From NCBI RefSeq assembly GCF_035984415.1, contig NZ_CP130720.1, positions 2,604,001 to 2,668,000 on the forward strand: DNA of 64,000 nt. The letters run 5' to 3'. Below the pieces are notes generated by a model that worked only from the letters and a program-made list of their open reading frames with translations, ran no database searches and was not told where the DNA came from. Position numbers and translations under genes: made by a program. Of this stretch, positions 19,015-27,772 are shown piece by piece; within the stretch, counting starts at the first letter, position 1; each line of letters starts with the position of its first letter. Source of the DNA: Streptomyces sp. NBC_01296 (lineage in GTDB: Bacteria; Actinomycetota; Actinomycetes; Streptomycetales; Streptomycetaceae).

Positions 19015-20568
19015 GTGAAAGGCTCTCAACTCGCCACGCCCCGGATACCGGGCGCGGCCCGCCGGGAAGGCCGCCCGGGCGTGGCGCTCACGGTCATCGC
19101 CGCGTGCCAGCTGATGGTCGTCCTCGACGCGACGATCGTGAACATCGCACTTCCGCACATCCAGACCGCCCTCTCCTTCTCCACCACCGACCTGTCCTGG
19201 GTCATCAGCGCGTACACGCTGGCCTTCGGCGGGCTCCTGCTGCTCGGCGGCCGGGCCGGCGACATCCTCGGCCGGCGCCGCGTGTTCATGACGGGCATCC
19301 TGCTGTTCACCCTGGCCTCCCTGCTCGGCGGCTTCGCACAGGAGCCCTGGCAACTGCTCGCCGCCCGCGCCCTGCAGGGGGTCGGCGGCGCGATCGCCTC
19401 GCCGACCTCGCTGGCCCTGATCACCACCACGTTCGCCGAAGGCCCCGAGCGCAACCGGGCGTTCGGGGTGTTCGCCGCCGTCTCCGCGGGCGGCGGCGCG
19501 ATCGGCCTGCTGGCCGGCGGGATGCTGACCGAGTGGCTCGACTGGCGTTGGGTGCTCTTCGTCAACGTGCCGATCGGCGTGCTGATCGCCGTGCTCGCGC
19601 CGCTGTACATCACCGAGTCCGAGCGCCACCCGGGCCGGTTCGACATCGCGGGCGCCCTCACCTCCACCGGCGGCATGGCCGCGCTCGTCTACGGGTTCAT
19701 CCGCGCCTCCGAGGACGGCTGGCGCGACGGGCTCACCCTCACCTCTTTCACGGCGGCCGTCGTCCTGCTCGCGCTCTTCGTGGCCATCGAGTCGCGGGCC
19801 CACGAGCCGATCATCCCGCTGCGGATGTTCGCCGACCGCAACCGCGCGGGCACGTACCTGATCATGCTCGGCCTCGCCGCCGCGATGTTCGGCATGTTCT
19901 TCTTCATCGTCCAGTTCGTCCAGAACGTGCTGGACTTCTCCCCGATCCGGTCTGGGCTCGGCTTCCTGCCCGTGACCGTCGCGATCGTCACCGCCGCAGG
20001 CCTCTCGCAGCGCTTCCTGCCGCGCTTCGGCCCCAAGCCGTTCATGGTCGCCGGATCCGGCCTCACCGGCCTCGGACTGGCCTGGCTGACCCTCATCCGC
20101 ACCGACAGCTCGTACGTCTCCGGGGTCCTCGGGCCGATGCTGATGTTCGGTTTCGGCATGGGCCTGAACTTCGTGACGCTCACCCTCACCGCCGTCTCCG
20201 GGGTCGCCCAGCGGGAGGCGGGCGCGGCCTCCGGGCTGCTCAACGCCAGCCAGCAGGTCGGCGGCTCGCTCGGCCTGTCGATCCTGGTCACCGTCTTCGG
20301 TACGGCCAGCCGGAGCGAGGGCGAGAAGCAGGTGCCGGACTTCATGGCCCACGCGGACCCCGATCAGATGGCCGCGTTCAAGGAGACCGGGCGGCTGCCC
20401 GACCCCTGGGGGGACCTCGTCCTCACCCAGGGCATCTCCACCGCGTTCACCGCGGCCGTCGCCATGGCCGGGCTCGCGCTGGCCACCGCGCTGCTGGTGA
20501 TCAGGGTGCGCAAGAGCGACCTGGAGGCCCTCAACGGCGCCGCCGCGGAGGCCGGTCCGGCCGCCTGA
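19015..20568 (+). CDS. MFS drug exporter, DHA2 (14-helix) family
   Basis: A 517-residue proton-driven multidrug exporter of the EmrB/QacA type. Fourteen hydrophobic segments can be counted. Signature motifs are LDATIVNIALPHI in helix 1 (~residues 35-47), motif A GGRAGDILGRRRVF (~75-88) and the helix-5 motif C-like stretch AVSAGGGAIGLLAGGML. The GTG start (KGSQLATPRI next) has GGGGGG 8 bases upstream; an ATG 15 bases earlier is possible but lacks a site. It is controlled, by inference, by the divergent TetR protein through the two operators. Substrates cannot be read from sequence. A hairpin terminator follows. Confidence 0.92.
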   Translation: MKGSQLATPRIPGAARREGRPGVALTVIAACQLMVVLDATIVNIALPHIQTALSFSTTDLSWVISAYTLAFGGLLLLGGRAGDILGRRRVFMTGILLFTLASLLGGFAQEPWQLLAARALQGVGGAIASPTSLALITTTFAEGPERNRAFGVFAAVSAGGGAIGLLAGGMLTEWLDWRWVLFVNVPIGVLIAVLAPLYITESERHPGRFDIAGALTSTGGMAALVYGFIRASEDGWRDGLTLTSFTAAVVLLALFVAIESRAHEPIIPLRMFADRNRAGTYLIMLGLAAAMFGMFFFIVQFVQNVLDFSPIRSGLGFLPVTVAIVTAAGLSQRFLPRFGPKPFMVAGSGLTGLGLAWLTLIRTDSSYVSGVLGPMLMFGFGMGLNFVTLTLTAVSGVAQREAGAASGLLNASQQVGGSLGLSILVTVFGTASRSEGEKQVPDFMAHADPDQMAAFKETGRLPDPWGDLVLTQGISTAFTAAVAMAGLALATALLVIRVRKSDLEALNGAAAEAGPAA

Positions 20569-20587
20569 GCCCGGTCGTCCGTACGCA

Positions 20588-20625
20588 GGCCCGGGCGCGG
20601 GGATGAACGATCCCGCGCCCGGGCC
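20588..20625. terminator. Bidirectional hairpin terminator
   Basis: Perfect 14-bp arms (GGCCCGGGCGCGGG and its complement), 10-base loop, between the convergent exporter and DUF4173 genes. Confidence 0.75.
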
Positions 20626-20650
20626 CTCGTACGGATCCGCCGCCGGGCGG

Positions 20651-22471
20651 CTAGCCGATGGTGCGGCTGTGGAAGGTGCCCAGGCTCGAGCAGACCTCGT
20701 ACGAGGCCTTCACCGGGCGCTCGCGAAGGATCTGCCGGGCCCGGTACTCACCGAGGCTCATCGCGTACCAGGGCACCCGACCGCCCCTCGACAGCTCGTT
20801 GTTGATACCCCGCAGCGCGCAGGAGCGGCGGGGTTCGGGCAGCCGGTCCAGGGCGGGCACCGCATCCGCCGACAGGGACTGGAAGTAGGCCAGGTCGATC
20901 TTGCCGTCCTGCTGGTAGCGGGCCACGTTCTTCTCGGCGACCATCCCGTCCGGGGACAGCAGCCCGAATACCAGGACGGCGGCGGCCGCGCTCCCCGCGA
21001 CCAGGCGTGGCAGCCGGCTCGCGCCGAACACCCCGGCAGCCATAATCAGTACGATGACCAGCCCGAGCCAGAGCTCCATCGCGGCCACCGACACGCGCAG
21101 CCGGGTCAGTCCGTACGCGTCCACGTACAGGTCCATCCGGCGCAGCGCGGAAGCGACCACGACCAGGGTCAGCGCACACAGCGTGCCCAGGACCACGCGG
21201 ACGAAGCCCCGGTCGCCGGCTCCGGCGCGCGGGGCCCAGCGCAGGGCGAGGGCGATCACGGCGAGGGTGAGCAGGGTGGCCCAGAGCAGCTGCCAGAAGC
21301 CCTGGCGGGCGTACTCGGCGTAGGTGAGCCCGGTGCTCTCCAAGACCTTGTCGTACCCGCCGAACAGGACGGCCAGCTGGACGGCGTTGAAGCCGGCGAA
21401 GAGCAGGTTGAGCACGACGAGCGGAAGCGCCCATTCGACGCGGGAGCGCGGCTTTCCGGGCGCCACCCGGATCCGGTCCCAGCGCGAGGGCGCCGCGGCG
21501 GCGCGGGCGGCGGCGAGTGCGAGAAGGGCTCCGAGCAGGAACAGCAGGAAGCGCACCGGGCTGTCGCCGACGGAGACGTCGGGGGTCAGCCCGCTCAGCA
21601 GGTCCGCGAAGGCGGCGTCGGCGGAGGCGAAGAGGGCGCCGAAGAGCACCAGCAGGACCACGGCCACCAGCGCTGCCTTGGCCACGGGCAGCCAGCGGCT
21701 GCGGTCGACCCCGCTGCCGCGCGAGCGCAGCCCGCTCCAGGCCCAGCGGATCCCGAGCACGGTGGCGTCGACGAAGCCGAGCGGGCTGAGCAGGACGCCG
21801 GGCCAGGTGCGGCTGCCGTGCAGGGCCAGTGCGCCGAGCAGGACGGCGGCGAGCAGCGCGAGGGTGGACGGCCAGCCGGCGTCGCGCAGCGCGGGTACGG
21901 CGAGGAGGGCCACGCAGCCGACCGCCCAGACCAGGGTCCAGGGGCGGGCTGTACGCCGGGCCGTACGGGCGGCGACGTACGCGGCGGCGATGGCGGGCAC
22001 GACGGCGAGCAGCAGGCCGGGGCCCAGACCGTCGCCGAGGAAGAGGGCCGAGGCGATGCCGGCGACGACGGCGCAGACCAGCACGGCGGTGGGCACGGGC
22101 CCGGCCAGTCCCGGCCGCGCGGCTTCGGCCCAGGCGAGCGGCGCGATGGACCACGCCCCGGACTCGGCCCGCTGCCGGCGCACTTGATAGGTCCGCCACG
22201 CCTTGGGATCCCACCCCGCCGGCGCCACGCCGGCGGCCGGCCCGTGGCCCGGAGATCCGGCGGCAGACCCTGCCGCCGAAGGCGCCGCGGGCTGTGCCGG
22301 GGTCGGCTCCGGGACAGCTGCCGTGCCGGACCCTGCCGCCGAGTCTGCGGGCGGACCGGCGGCTGCGGGCGGCCCCGCTGTTGCCGGAGCCGGCTGCGCC
22401 GGATCGGCAGCCGTGCCCCCGACCGCGTCCCCGGCCGCGGCGTCGGCCACCCCGTCGGTGTTCTCTGACAT
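20651..22471 (-). CDS. DUF4173/DUF4153 multi-spanning membrane protein
   Basis: A 606-residue membrane protein of unknown function. The first ~85 residues are a disordered Ala/Pro/Gly-rich cytoplasmic tail. From ~125 onward about 10-12 hydrophobic helices follow. The family-typical part includes LFASADAAFADLL (~275) and, in the second half, YDKVLESTGLTYAEYARQGF and DLYVDAYGLTRLR (DUF4173). The final ~90 residues are soluble (NVARYQQDGKIDLAYFQSL). The start ATG has a GGGGAGGGG site, and the leader contains a large inverted repeat close to that site. It stands alone, convergent with the exporter gene. Confidence 0.85.
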   Translation of the reverse strand: MSENTDGVADAAAGDAVGGTAADPAQPAPATAGPPAAAGPPADSAAGSGTAAVPEPTPAQPAAPSAAGSAAGSPGHGPAAGVAPAGWDPKAWRTYQVRRQRAESGAWSIAPLAWAEAARPGLAGPVPTAVLVCAVVAGIASALFLGDGLGPGLLLAVVPAIAAAYVAARTARRTARPWTLVWAVGCVALLAVPALRDAGWPSTLALLAAVLLGALALHGSRTWPGVLLSPLGFVDATVLGIRWAWSGLRSRGSGVDRSRWLPVAKAALVAVVLLVLFGALFASADAAFADLLSGLTPDVSVGDSPVRFLLFLLGALLALAAARAAAAPSRWDRIRVAPGKPRSRVEWALPLVVLNLLFAGFNAVQLAVLFGGYDKVLESTGLTYAEYARQGFWQLLWATLLTLAVIALALRWAPRAGAGDRGFVRVVLGTLCALTLVVVASALRRMDLYVDAYGLTRLRVSVAAMELWLGLVIVLIMAAGVFGASRLPRLVAGSAAAAVLVFGLLSPDGMVAEKNVARYQQDGKIDLAYFQSLSADAVPALDRLPEPRRSCALRGINNELSRGGRVPWYAMSLGEYRARQILRERPVKASYEVCSSLGTFHSRTIG

Positions 22472-22483
22472 CGGGTTCCCCTC

Positions 22484-22536
22484 CCCTGTCGGCCGCCCCC
22501 GTCGTCACGACGAGGGCGGCAGCGCGCGGACAGGGT
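22484..22536. promoter_or_regulatory. Nested inverted repeat in the DUF4173 leader
   Basis: An inner pair of 14-base arms with one mismatch (22492-22505 and 22507-22520, around GTCGTCACGAC) is enclosed by CCCTGTC / GACAGGG arms. The left edge touches the ribosome-binding site. It could be an operator or an RNA hairpin masking translation. Confidence 0.35.
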
Positions 22537-22691
22537 AGGCCCGTGACGTGCGGCTTCAGCCACACCGGAAGGGGCCCTGTGGCAGGACCGTGACAATCAG
22601 AACGGGTCATATCGCCCACCGTGGACGCCCGCTCCCCCGGCCAGGCGGTCAGGCGGCCCGGCGGCTTGGCCACGGGCCACCGCGCCGTCGG

Positions 22692-23609
22692 CTAACGCGC
22701 CGCCGTCTCCGGCAGCCAGGCCGGCAGGGCCTCCGTACGGGCCAGCCAGGCGGCGGGCAGCACTTCGTCCCCGCGCGCCCCCAGCACTCCGCCGACGATC
22801 GCGCAGGTCGTGTCGACGTCACCGCCCACCTGCGCGGTGGTCCAGAACGCCCGCTCGTAGTCGTCCAGCGACCGCGCCGCCGACCACAGGGCGAACGGCA
22901 CGGTGTCGTGGGCGCTCGTGCGCCGCCCGCAGCCCAGTACCGCCGCGACCGTGGTCGCGTCGCCGTAGTCCAGCATGTCCCGTGCCCGCCGCAGCCCCGC
23001 GCCCACGGCGCTGCGCGGCACCAGCGCGATCACCCCGTCCAGCAGGTCGGCGGCCTTCGGCGGACCGGTCGGAGCTGCCGCCAGTGCGGCCGCCGCGGCG
23101 ACGGCCATCGCCCCGCACACCGCCTCGCGGTGCTGGTGGGTGGTGTAGGCGGAGATCTCCGCCTGGTGCGTGGCCTGCTCGGGGTCGTCGGCGTACCAGG
23201 CGCCCAGCGGCGCGATGCGCATCGCCGCGCCGTTGCCCCACGAGCCCTGCCCGTTGAACAGCTCGGCGGCCAGCGTGCGCCAGTCCTCGCCCTCCCGGAC
23301 GAGCCGCAGCATCCGGTTCACGGCGGGCCCGTAACCGCGGTCGAAGTCGTGGTGGTGGGCGAACGAACTCGCCAGGGCGTCCTGGTCGATCCGTCCGTGT
23401 GCGGCGAGGACGGCGACCACCGAGCAGGCCATCTCGGTGTCATCGGTCCACTGCCAGGTCTCGGTGCCGGCGGGCAGCTCGCGGCGCTTGAGGAGGGGGT
23501 AGTTCACGGGGACGAAGTACTGGGAGCCCAGGGCGTCACCCAGAGCCAGCCCGCGGAGGCTGGCCATGGCGCGTGCGTAGCGCCTTTCGGAAGAGGAGTC
23601 AGCGGTCAT
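22692..23609 (-). CDS. ADP-ribosylglycohydrolase family protein
   Basis: A 305-residue hydrolase of the DraG/ARH family, which removes ADP-ribose from proteins, nucleic acids or small molecules using two magnesium ions. The metal-binding motifs are all visible: GLALGDALGSQYF (~20-32), WTDDTEMA (~53-60) and, near the C-terminus, GGDVDTTCAIVGG (~263-275). No signal peptide. It is followed on the same strand by no close gene, and 11 bp upstream lies the histidine phosphatase stop, so the two form a probable operon. The Nudix/NrtR-like protein elsewhere in this window would fit the same ADP-ribose chemistry, but no shared operator was found here. Confidence 0.9.
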   Translation of the reverse strand: MTADSSSERRYARAMASLRGLALGDALGSQYFVPVNYPLLKRRELPAGTETWQWTDDTEMACSVVAVLAAHGRIDQDALASSFAHHHDFDRGYGPAVNRMLRLVREGEDWRTLAAELFNGQGSWGNGAAMRIAPLGAWYADDPEQATHQAEISAYTTHQHREAVCGAMAVAAAAALAAAPTGPPKAADLLDGVIALVPRSAVGAGLRRARDMLDYGDATTVAAVLGCGRRTSAHDTVPFALWSAARSLDDYERAFWTTAQVGGDVDTTCAIVGGVLGARGDEVLPAAWLARTEALPAWLPETAAR

Positions 23610-23620
23610 CCCGCGTCACT

Positions 23621-24280
23621 TTAGCCGTCCAGGTCATAAGGCTCCGGTGTGGTCCACCGCTCAAACGGGCGGTCCATCCGGTATCGGCCGTCCGGACCCG
23701 GCAGAAGCACCCTGAATTCGCCGTTCCGGGGGTTGGAGAGGGCCTCGAACTCGGCCACCGACCAGTGGAACCAGCGCATGCAGAACAGCCGCATGGTCAG
23801 GCCGTGGGTCACGAGCAGGACGTTCTGCGGATGGTCCGGGGCCTCGAAGCTGCGGTAGAGGCTCTCCAGGAAGGATCCGACGCGGTCGTAGACGTCCGCG
23901 CCCGACTCGCCCTGCGCGAAGCGGTAGAAGAAGTGCCCGTACGCGTCGCGGTACGCCTTCTGCAGCCGTACGTCGTCGCGGTCCTGCCAGTTCCCCCAGT
24001 CCTGCTCCCGCAGCCTCGGCTCCTCGCGCATCCGGACCCGCGCCGGGTCCAGCCGCAGCTCCCGGAAGGTCTGCAGGGTCCGGCGGTAGGGGGAGACGTA
24101 TGCGCTGACGGCTTCGTCGCCGAACAGCTCGCGCAGCCGTACGCCGGCCTCCGCGGCCTCTTCGTGCCCCCGGCGGGTCAGGCGCAGGGCGTGGTCGGGC
24201 TCCCGCTCGTACACCGTGTCATCGGCATTGCCCTCCGATTCCCCGTGCCGGACAAGGACGATGCGCCGTGGTCGTGCCAT
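23621..24280 (-). CDS. Histidine phosphatase family protein (phosphoglycerate-mutase-like)
   Basis: A 219-residue phosphatase with the phosphohistidine motif VLVRHGESEGN (8-18). The other core residues are Arg in SPYRRTLQT (~63), Glu in REQDWGNW and the second His in LLVTHGLTMRL (~155). The substrate is unknown; such proteins act on sugar phosphates, cofactors or phosphoproteins. Normal length, ATG start, no export signal. Its stop is 11 bp before the ADP-ribosylglycohydrolase start, suggesting co-transcription. Confidence 0.9.
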   Translation of the reverse strand: MARPRRIVLVRHGESEGNADDTVYEREPDHALRLTRRGHEEAAEAGVRLRELFGDEAVSAYVSPYRRTLQTFRELRLDPARVRMREEPRLREQDWGNWQDRDDVRLQKAYRDAYGHFFYRFAQGESGADVYDRVGSFLESLYRSFEAPDHPQNVLLVTHGLTMRLFCMRWFHWSVAEFEALSNPRNGEFRVLLPGPDGRYRMDRPFERWTTPEPYDLDG

Positions 24281-24353
24281 TCCCCGACCCTATTCGGCCA
24301 CCGGCGGGCCGGGCACCCGGGCACGCCGGTCGGGCCCGCCGATCGTCCTACGG

Positions 24354-24959
24354 TCATACCGTCCAGGACGATTCGAGGTCGACGACGTCACCGGTGAGGG
24401 CTTCCACGTCGGCCTCGGTCTGGGCGCGCAGCGAGAGCCGTTCGACCCGTTCCTGACGGTACTTGCCGTGTTCGGCGGCGGCATGCCACATCGACAGTAC
24501 GAGGAACTCCCGGCCGGGGGCCTCCCCGAAGAGGCCGCGGATCATTCCGGGTGAGCCGGCCATGGCGGGGTTCCACACCTTCTCCTGCATGAGGGCGAAG
24601 TGGTCCACGCGGCCCTCCCGCACCCGGGTGTGGGCCACGCGCACGACGTCCGCGTCGGTGAACCGCGGCTCGAAGCCGGTCTTCACGTCGAAGCGGTGGT
24701 CGAAGAGCGTGACCCGCGCATTGGTGTACGTGCCGGTCTGGGCCGCGGCCAGCCGGTCGTACGACCGGGCCATGAAGGAGTCGTAGAAGGAACGGCTCTC
24801 CCAGAACGCAAAGACATGCGCGACCCCCTGCCTCCCCCGGCTCCAGCCGCCACCCTGTCCCCGGAATCCCGGCTCGCCAGGCAGCCCCGCCCATTTGCGC
24901 TGCCCGCGCTCGAACCCGCGTCGGTCCGTCACCGTGCAGCGAATCCACTTGACCAGCAC
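24354..24959 (-). CDS. DUF4937 (YdbC-type) protein
   Basis: A 201-residue cytoplasmic protein made of two ABM-like halves, the first of the YdbC/DUF4937 type. MLVKWIRCTVTDRRGFERGQ begins the first; HVFAFWESRSFYDSFMA is the conserved tryptophan/phenylalanine stretch; the second half has FLVLSMWHAAAEHGKYRQ. Ferredoxin-like dimeric alpha/beta-barrel proteins of this kind often bind haem or small aromatic compounds, but no function is established for this family. It sits between the arylamine N-acetyltransferase (32 bp upstream) and the histidine phosphatase on the same strand. Confidence 0.8.
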   Translation of the reverse strand: MLVKWIRCTVTDRRGFERGQRKWAGLPGEPGFRGQGGGWSRGRQGVAHVFAFWESRSFYDSFMARSYDRLAAAQTGTYTNARVTLFDHRFDVKTGFEPRFTDADVVRVAHTRVREGRVDHFALMQEKVWNPAMAGSPGMIRGLFGEAPGREFLVLSMWHAAAEHGKYRQERVERLSLRAQTEADVEALTGDVVDLESSWTV

Positions 24960-24991
24960 CGCGCCATCGTACGGGCCCGGCGCGGCCCCGG

Positions 24992-25843
24992 TCAGTCCCT
25001 ACGGCGGTTGATCCGCGCCAGTTCCTCCGCATCCCGCCCGGACAGCCGAAGCCCGAACTCCCGGTCGAGCAGCGCGAGCAGCTCGTCGGGGTCCACCGAA
25101 CGCCTCTCGACCCGCCCGTCGGCGTACAGCCCGGTGAGCTCGCGCCCCACGAGCGCCCGGCGAACGGGGTGGTGGACGGGGTCGCCCGGGTGCTGGACGA
25201 TCACCTGCCCGACGAAGGCGGAGCGGGGGTGGGAGGAGCTGTAGTGGTTGAGCAGGACGTAGTCGACGGGGTAGTAGGGCTGCGGGGAGAACGCGTACAG
25301 GTCCCGCCAGGCCCCCTCGCGCAGCATGCACAGCACGAGGATCCCGTCGCCCTCCTCGCGGACGGCGTACGTCCACTCCCCCTGCACGACTTCGGCTCCG
25401 GGCTGCGCAAGCGGGACGGGCTCGCGCGGGCCCTGGTGGCCGAACCCGGCGTCGCACAGCCAGGGTTCCCCCTCGACGGTGGCGACGAGGACGGCGTGCG
25501 TCACCGCGAGCAGGGTGTCCCCCCGGGTGCGGTTGCGGGCGCCGCGCCCGGAGACCTCGAAGCCGATCCGCTCCAGGGCCGCGGCCAGCAGCGAGTTCTG
25601 CTCGTAGCAGTAGCCGCCGCGGCGGTCGTGCACGAGCTTGTCCTCGAGGGCCTTGACGCCCAGCTCAACGGGGCGACCGAGCAGCACGTCCAGGTTCTCG
25701 AAGGTGATGGCACCGGTGTGGGCCCGGTGCACTGCGTACAACGTCCCGAGGTCCGGCCGGAGTTCCCCGTCCTCCCCGACGGGCCCGTCGTATCCGATCC
25801 GCGCCAGATAGGCATCGAGATCCAGCTGGTCACCGCTCCACAT
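24992..25843 (-). CDS. Arylamine N-acetyltransferase
   Basis: A 283-residue acetyl-CoA-dependent N-acetyltransferase. The Cys-His-Asp triad is visible as Cys79 (RRGGYCYEQN), His116 (AVTHAVL) and Asp131 (LCDAGFG). It transfers acetyl groups to arylamines and hydrazines, or, in some antibiotic clusters, closes amide bonds. ATG start (MWSGDQLDLDAYLARI) as in the family; length normal. It leads a short leftward run with the DUF4937 gene, and is divergent from the DUF1152 gene with an 84-bp gap. No biosynthetic cluster surrounds it, so a general detoxifying role is likelier. Confidence 0.92.
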   Translation of the reverse strand: MWSGDQLDLDAYLARIGYDGPVGEDGELRPDLGTLYAVHRAHTGAITFENLDVLLGRPVELGVKALEDKLVHDRRGGYCYEQNSLLAAALERIGFEVSGRGARNRTRGDTLLAVTHAVLVATVEGEPWLCDAGFGHQGPREPVPLAQPGAEVVQGEWTYAVREEGDGILVLCMLREGAWRDLYAFSPQPYYPVDYVLLNHYSSSHPRSAFVGQVIVQHPGDPVHHPVRRALVGRELTGLYADGRVERRSVDPDELLALLDREFGLRLSGRDAEELARINRRRD

Positions 25844-25927
25844 GTGTCTCCCCCGTCTCCCATCCGCCCCGGCCGCCATCGCGGCTCCCGGTAAATTTCG
25901 GGCGGCGGCGCTTCCACGCCCCGCACA

Positions 25928-26896
25928 ATGATCTCCATGACCGCCCTGCACACCAACCCGCTCTTCGACCGCCTCGCCGGCGCCGAGCGCATCCTGGTGG
26001 CGGGGGCGGGCGGCGGCTTCGACGTCTACGCCGGCCTCCCCATCGCCCTCTCCCTCATCCACCAGGGCAAGGAGGTCCACCTGGCGAACCTCTCCTTCAG
26101 CCACCTCGCCGGGCTGCCCATCGAGGACTGGGCGGCTCCCGACCTCGCCGCCATCACCCCGCGCACCGCGCCCCACCAGGCCTACTTCCCCGAACGGACG
26201 CTGGCCCAGTGGCTGGAGGCGCACGGCTACCCGGCCACCGTCTACGCCTTCCCGCAGACCGGGGTGCAGCCGCTGCGCGCCGCCTACCGCGCGCTGGTCG
26301 ACCTCCACCGCATCGACGCGATCGTGCTGGTCGACGGCGGCACGGACATCCTGATGCGCGGCGACGAAGCGGGCCTCGGGACCCCCGAAGAGGACCTGAC
26401 CAGCGTCGCGGCGCTGGCCGCGCTGGACGACGTACCGGAGCGCCTGGTCGTATCGGTCGGCTTCGGCGTGGACGCGTACCACGGGGTCAGCCACGCCCTC
26501 GTGCTGGAGAACATCGCGGCGCTGGAGCGCGAGGGCGCGTACCTCGGCGCCTTCTCCATTCCGCGCGCCACCCGTGAGGGCGCGCTCTTCCTCGACGCCG
26601 TGGCCCACGCCCAGGAGTACACCCCGGACCGCCCCAGCATCGTCAACGGCTCGATCGCCGCGGCCGTCCGCGGCTCCTTCGGCGACGTCCGGTTCACGAC
26701 CCGCACGAGCGGCAGCGAGCTCTTCATCAACCCGCTGATGTCACTGTGTTTCGCCTTCGACCTGCCGGGCCTCGCCGCGCGCTGCCTCTACCTGTACCGC
26801 ATCGAGGACACCCACCTGATGCGCCAGGTCCACTCCCGGATCGCGGAATTCCGCGACGAACTCGTCCCCCGCCCACCCCGCCGTATCCCCCACTGA
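25928..26896 (+). CDS. DUF1152 family protein
   Basis: A 322-residue protein of the DUF1152 family, function unknown. A Rossmann-like glycine motif opens the chain (ILVAGAGGGFDVYAGLPIAL, ~22-41). It is followed by AIVLVDGGTDILMRGDE (~124-140), whose acidic residues suggest a nucleotide or metal site, and by INPLMSLCFAFDL near the end. No export signal. The ATG start lacks a strong ribosome-binding site; a second ATG three codons in is equally possible. It is followed by a strong bidirectional terminator. Confidence 0.85.
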   Translation: MISMTALHTNPLFDRLAGAERILVAGAGGGFDVYAGLPIALSLIHQGKEVHLANLSFSHLAGLPIEDWAAPDLAAITPRTAPHQAYFPERTLAQWLEAHGYPATVYAFPQTGVQPLRAAYRALVDLHRIDAIVLVDGGTDILMRGDEAGLGTPEEDLTSVAALAALDDVPERLVVSVGFGVDAYHGVSHALVLENIAALEREGAYLGAFSIPRATREGALFLDAVAHAQEYTPDRPSIVNGSIAAAVRGSFGDVRFTTRTSGSELFINPLMSLCFAFDLPGLAARCLYLYRIEDTHLMRQVHSRIAEFRDELVPRPPRRIPH

Positions 26897-26937
26897 CCCG
26901 CCCGCCCCGCCGCACGACGCCGTCATGCGTCACCCGA

Positions 26938-26982
26938 TGACGGAGCGGGGACCGGCACGATGTGCCGGTCCCCGCTCCGTCA
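26938..26982. terminator. Strong bidirectional terminator
   Basis: A perfect 21-bp stem with a 3-base loop (TGACGGAGCGGGGACCGGCA plus one base on the left arm) between the convergent DUF1152 and nitroreductase genes. Unusually long and perfect. Confidence 0.85.
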
Positions 26983-26987
26983 GCCGC

Positions 26988-27704
26988 TCAAGGAGCGGCG
27001 TTCAGCCGTGTACTGGTGGAGATCACTTGTTCCTGGGGCGCAGTATTCCCCGCGTCGCGGGGCCCGTGCGATCCGTGGAAGACGTTGCGATCCGTGGCAC
27101 GCCGACCTGGATGGCGCCGTTCCTCCGCCGGGTAGCCGACCGAGACCAACAGGGCTATGGCCAGGTCGTCACGGCCGTCGATCCCGATCACCTTCTTCAC
27201 CTTGGCTTCGTCCCAACCGTTCATGGGCGAGGTCGCCAGACCCATCTCCGTAGCAGCGAGCATCAGGAACGAGGCCGCGATCATGGCGTCCTTGACCGCG
27301 TACTCCCGAAGCAGACCGCGCCGATCGAGATCCTCCTGGAAGGCCCTCGACGCGGCGGAGAACATCGCGATGAACTCGTCGTCCCATGCTCCGCTGCGCC
27401 GCGCCTGCTCATGGACGTCGCCGTGGTCATCGCGCCAGGCCTGCGGCTCGGCGACGAAGACCAGTACGACCGGGGCCTCTTGGGGCTGGGGCTGGCCTCC
27501 GGTAGCCCATGCCAGCCCCGCACGGCCTTCTCCTGCGGACACCACGACGATCGACCGGTCCTGCAGGTTCCAGCTGGTGGGGGCCTCGACCGCGAGATCG
27601 AGGAGCGCTTCGAGCGTGCTCGGCGGAATCGGGTCGGGCCGGTAGTGGCGGACGGTGCGGCGGGTGCGGATCGCTTCTGCGACAGACATCGTGTGGCTCG
27701 TCAT
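26988..27704 (-). CDS. Nitroreductase family protein
   Basis: A 238-residue FMN-dependent NAD(P)H oxidoreductase. The N-terminus has the FMN-phosphate arginine cluster (AIRTRRTVRHYRPDPIP), then APTSWNLQDRSIVVV (~40-54) and, towards the end, GLATSPMNGWDEAKVKKVIG (~160-180) with the conserved glycine before LLVSVGYPAEE. Typical substrates are nitro-compounds, quinones or flavins. The ATG used begins MTSHTMSVAEA; the inner ATG five codons on would also work. It is divergent from an HxlR regulator, with an inverted repeat touching its start codon. Confidence 0.88.
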   Translation of the reverse strand: MTSHTMSVAEAIRTRRTVRHYRPDPIPPSTLEALLDLAVEAPTSWNLQDRSIVVVSAGEGRAGLAWATGGQPQPQEAPVVLVFVAEPQAWRDDHGDVHEQARRSGAWDDEFIAMFSAASRAFQEDLDRRGLLREYAVKDAMIAASFLMLAATEMGLATSPMNGWDEAKVKKVIGIDGRDDLAIALLVSVGYPAEERRHPGRRATDRNVFHGSHGPRDAGNTAPQEQVISTSTRLNAAP

Positions 27705-27727
27705 GTCACTCACTATTGGAGAGTGAC
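27705..27727. promoter_or_regulatory. Candidate HxlR operator
   Basis: GTCACTC-N9-GAGTGAC, perfect 7-bp arms, directly abutting the nitroreductase start codon and 45 bp from the regulator gene. Placed to block nitroreductase expression. Confidence 0.6.
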
Positions 27728-27772
27728 TCTCCATCGGGAAGAGGGCACCTTTTTGTGCGCTACTCTCCCGCC

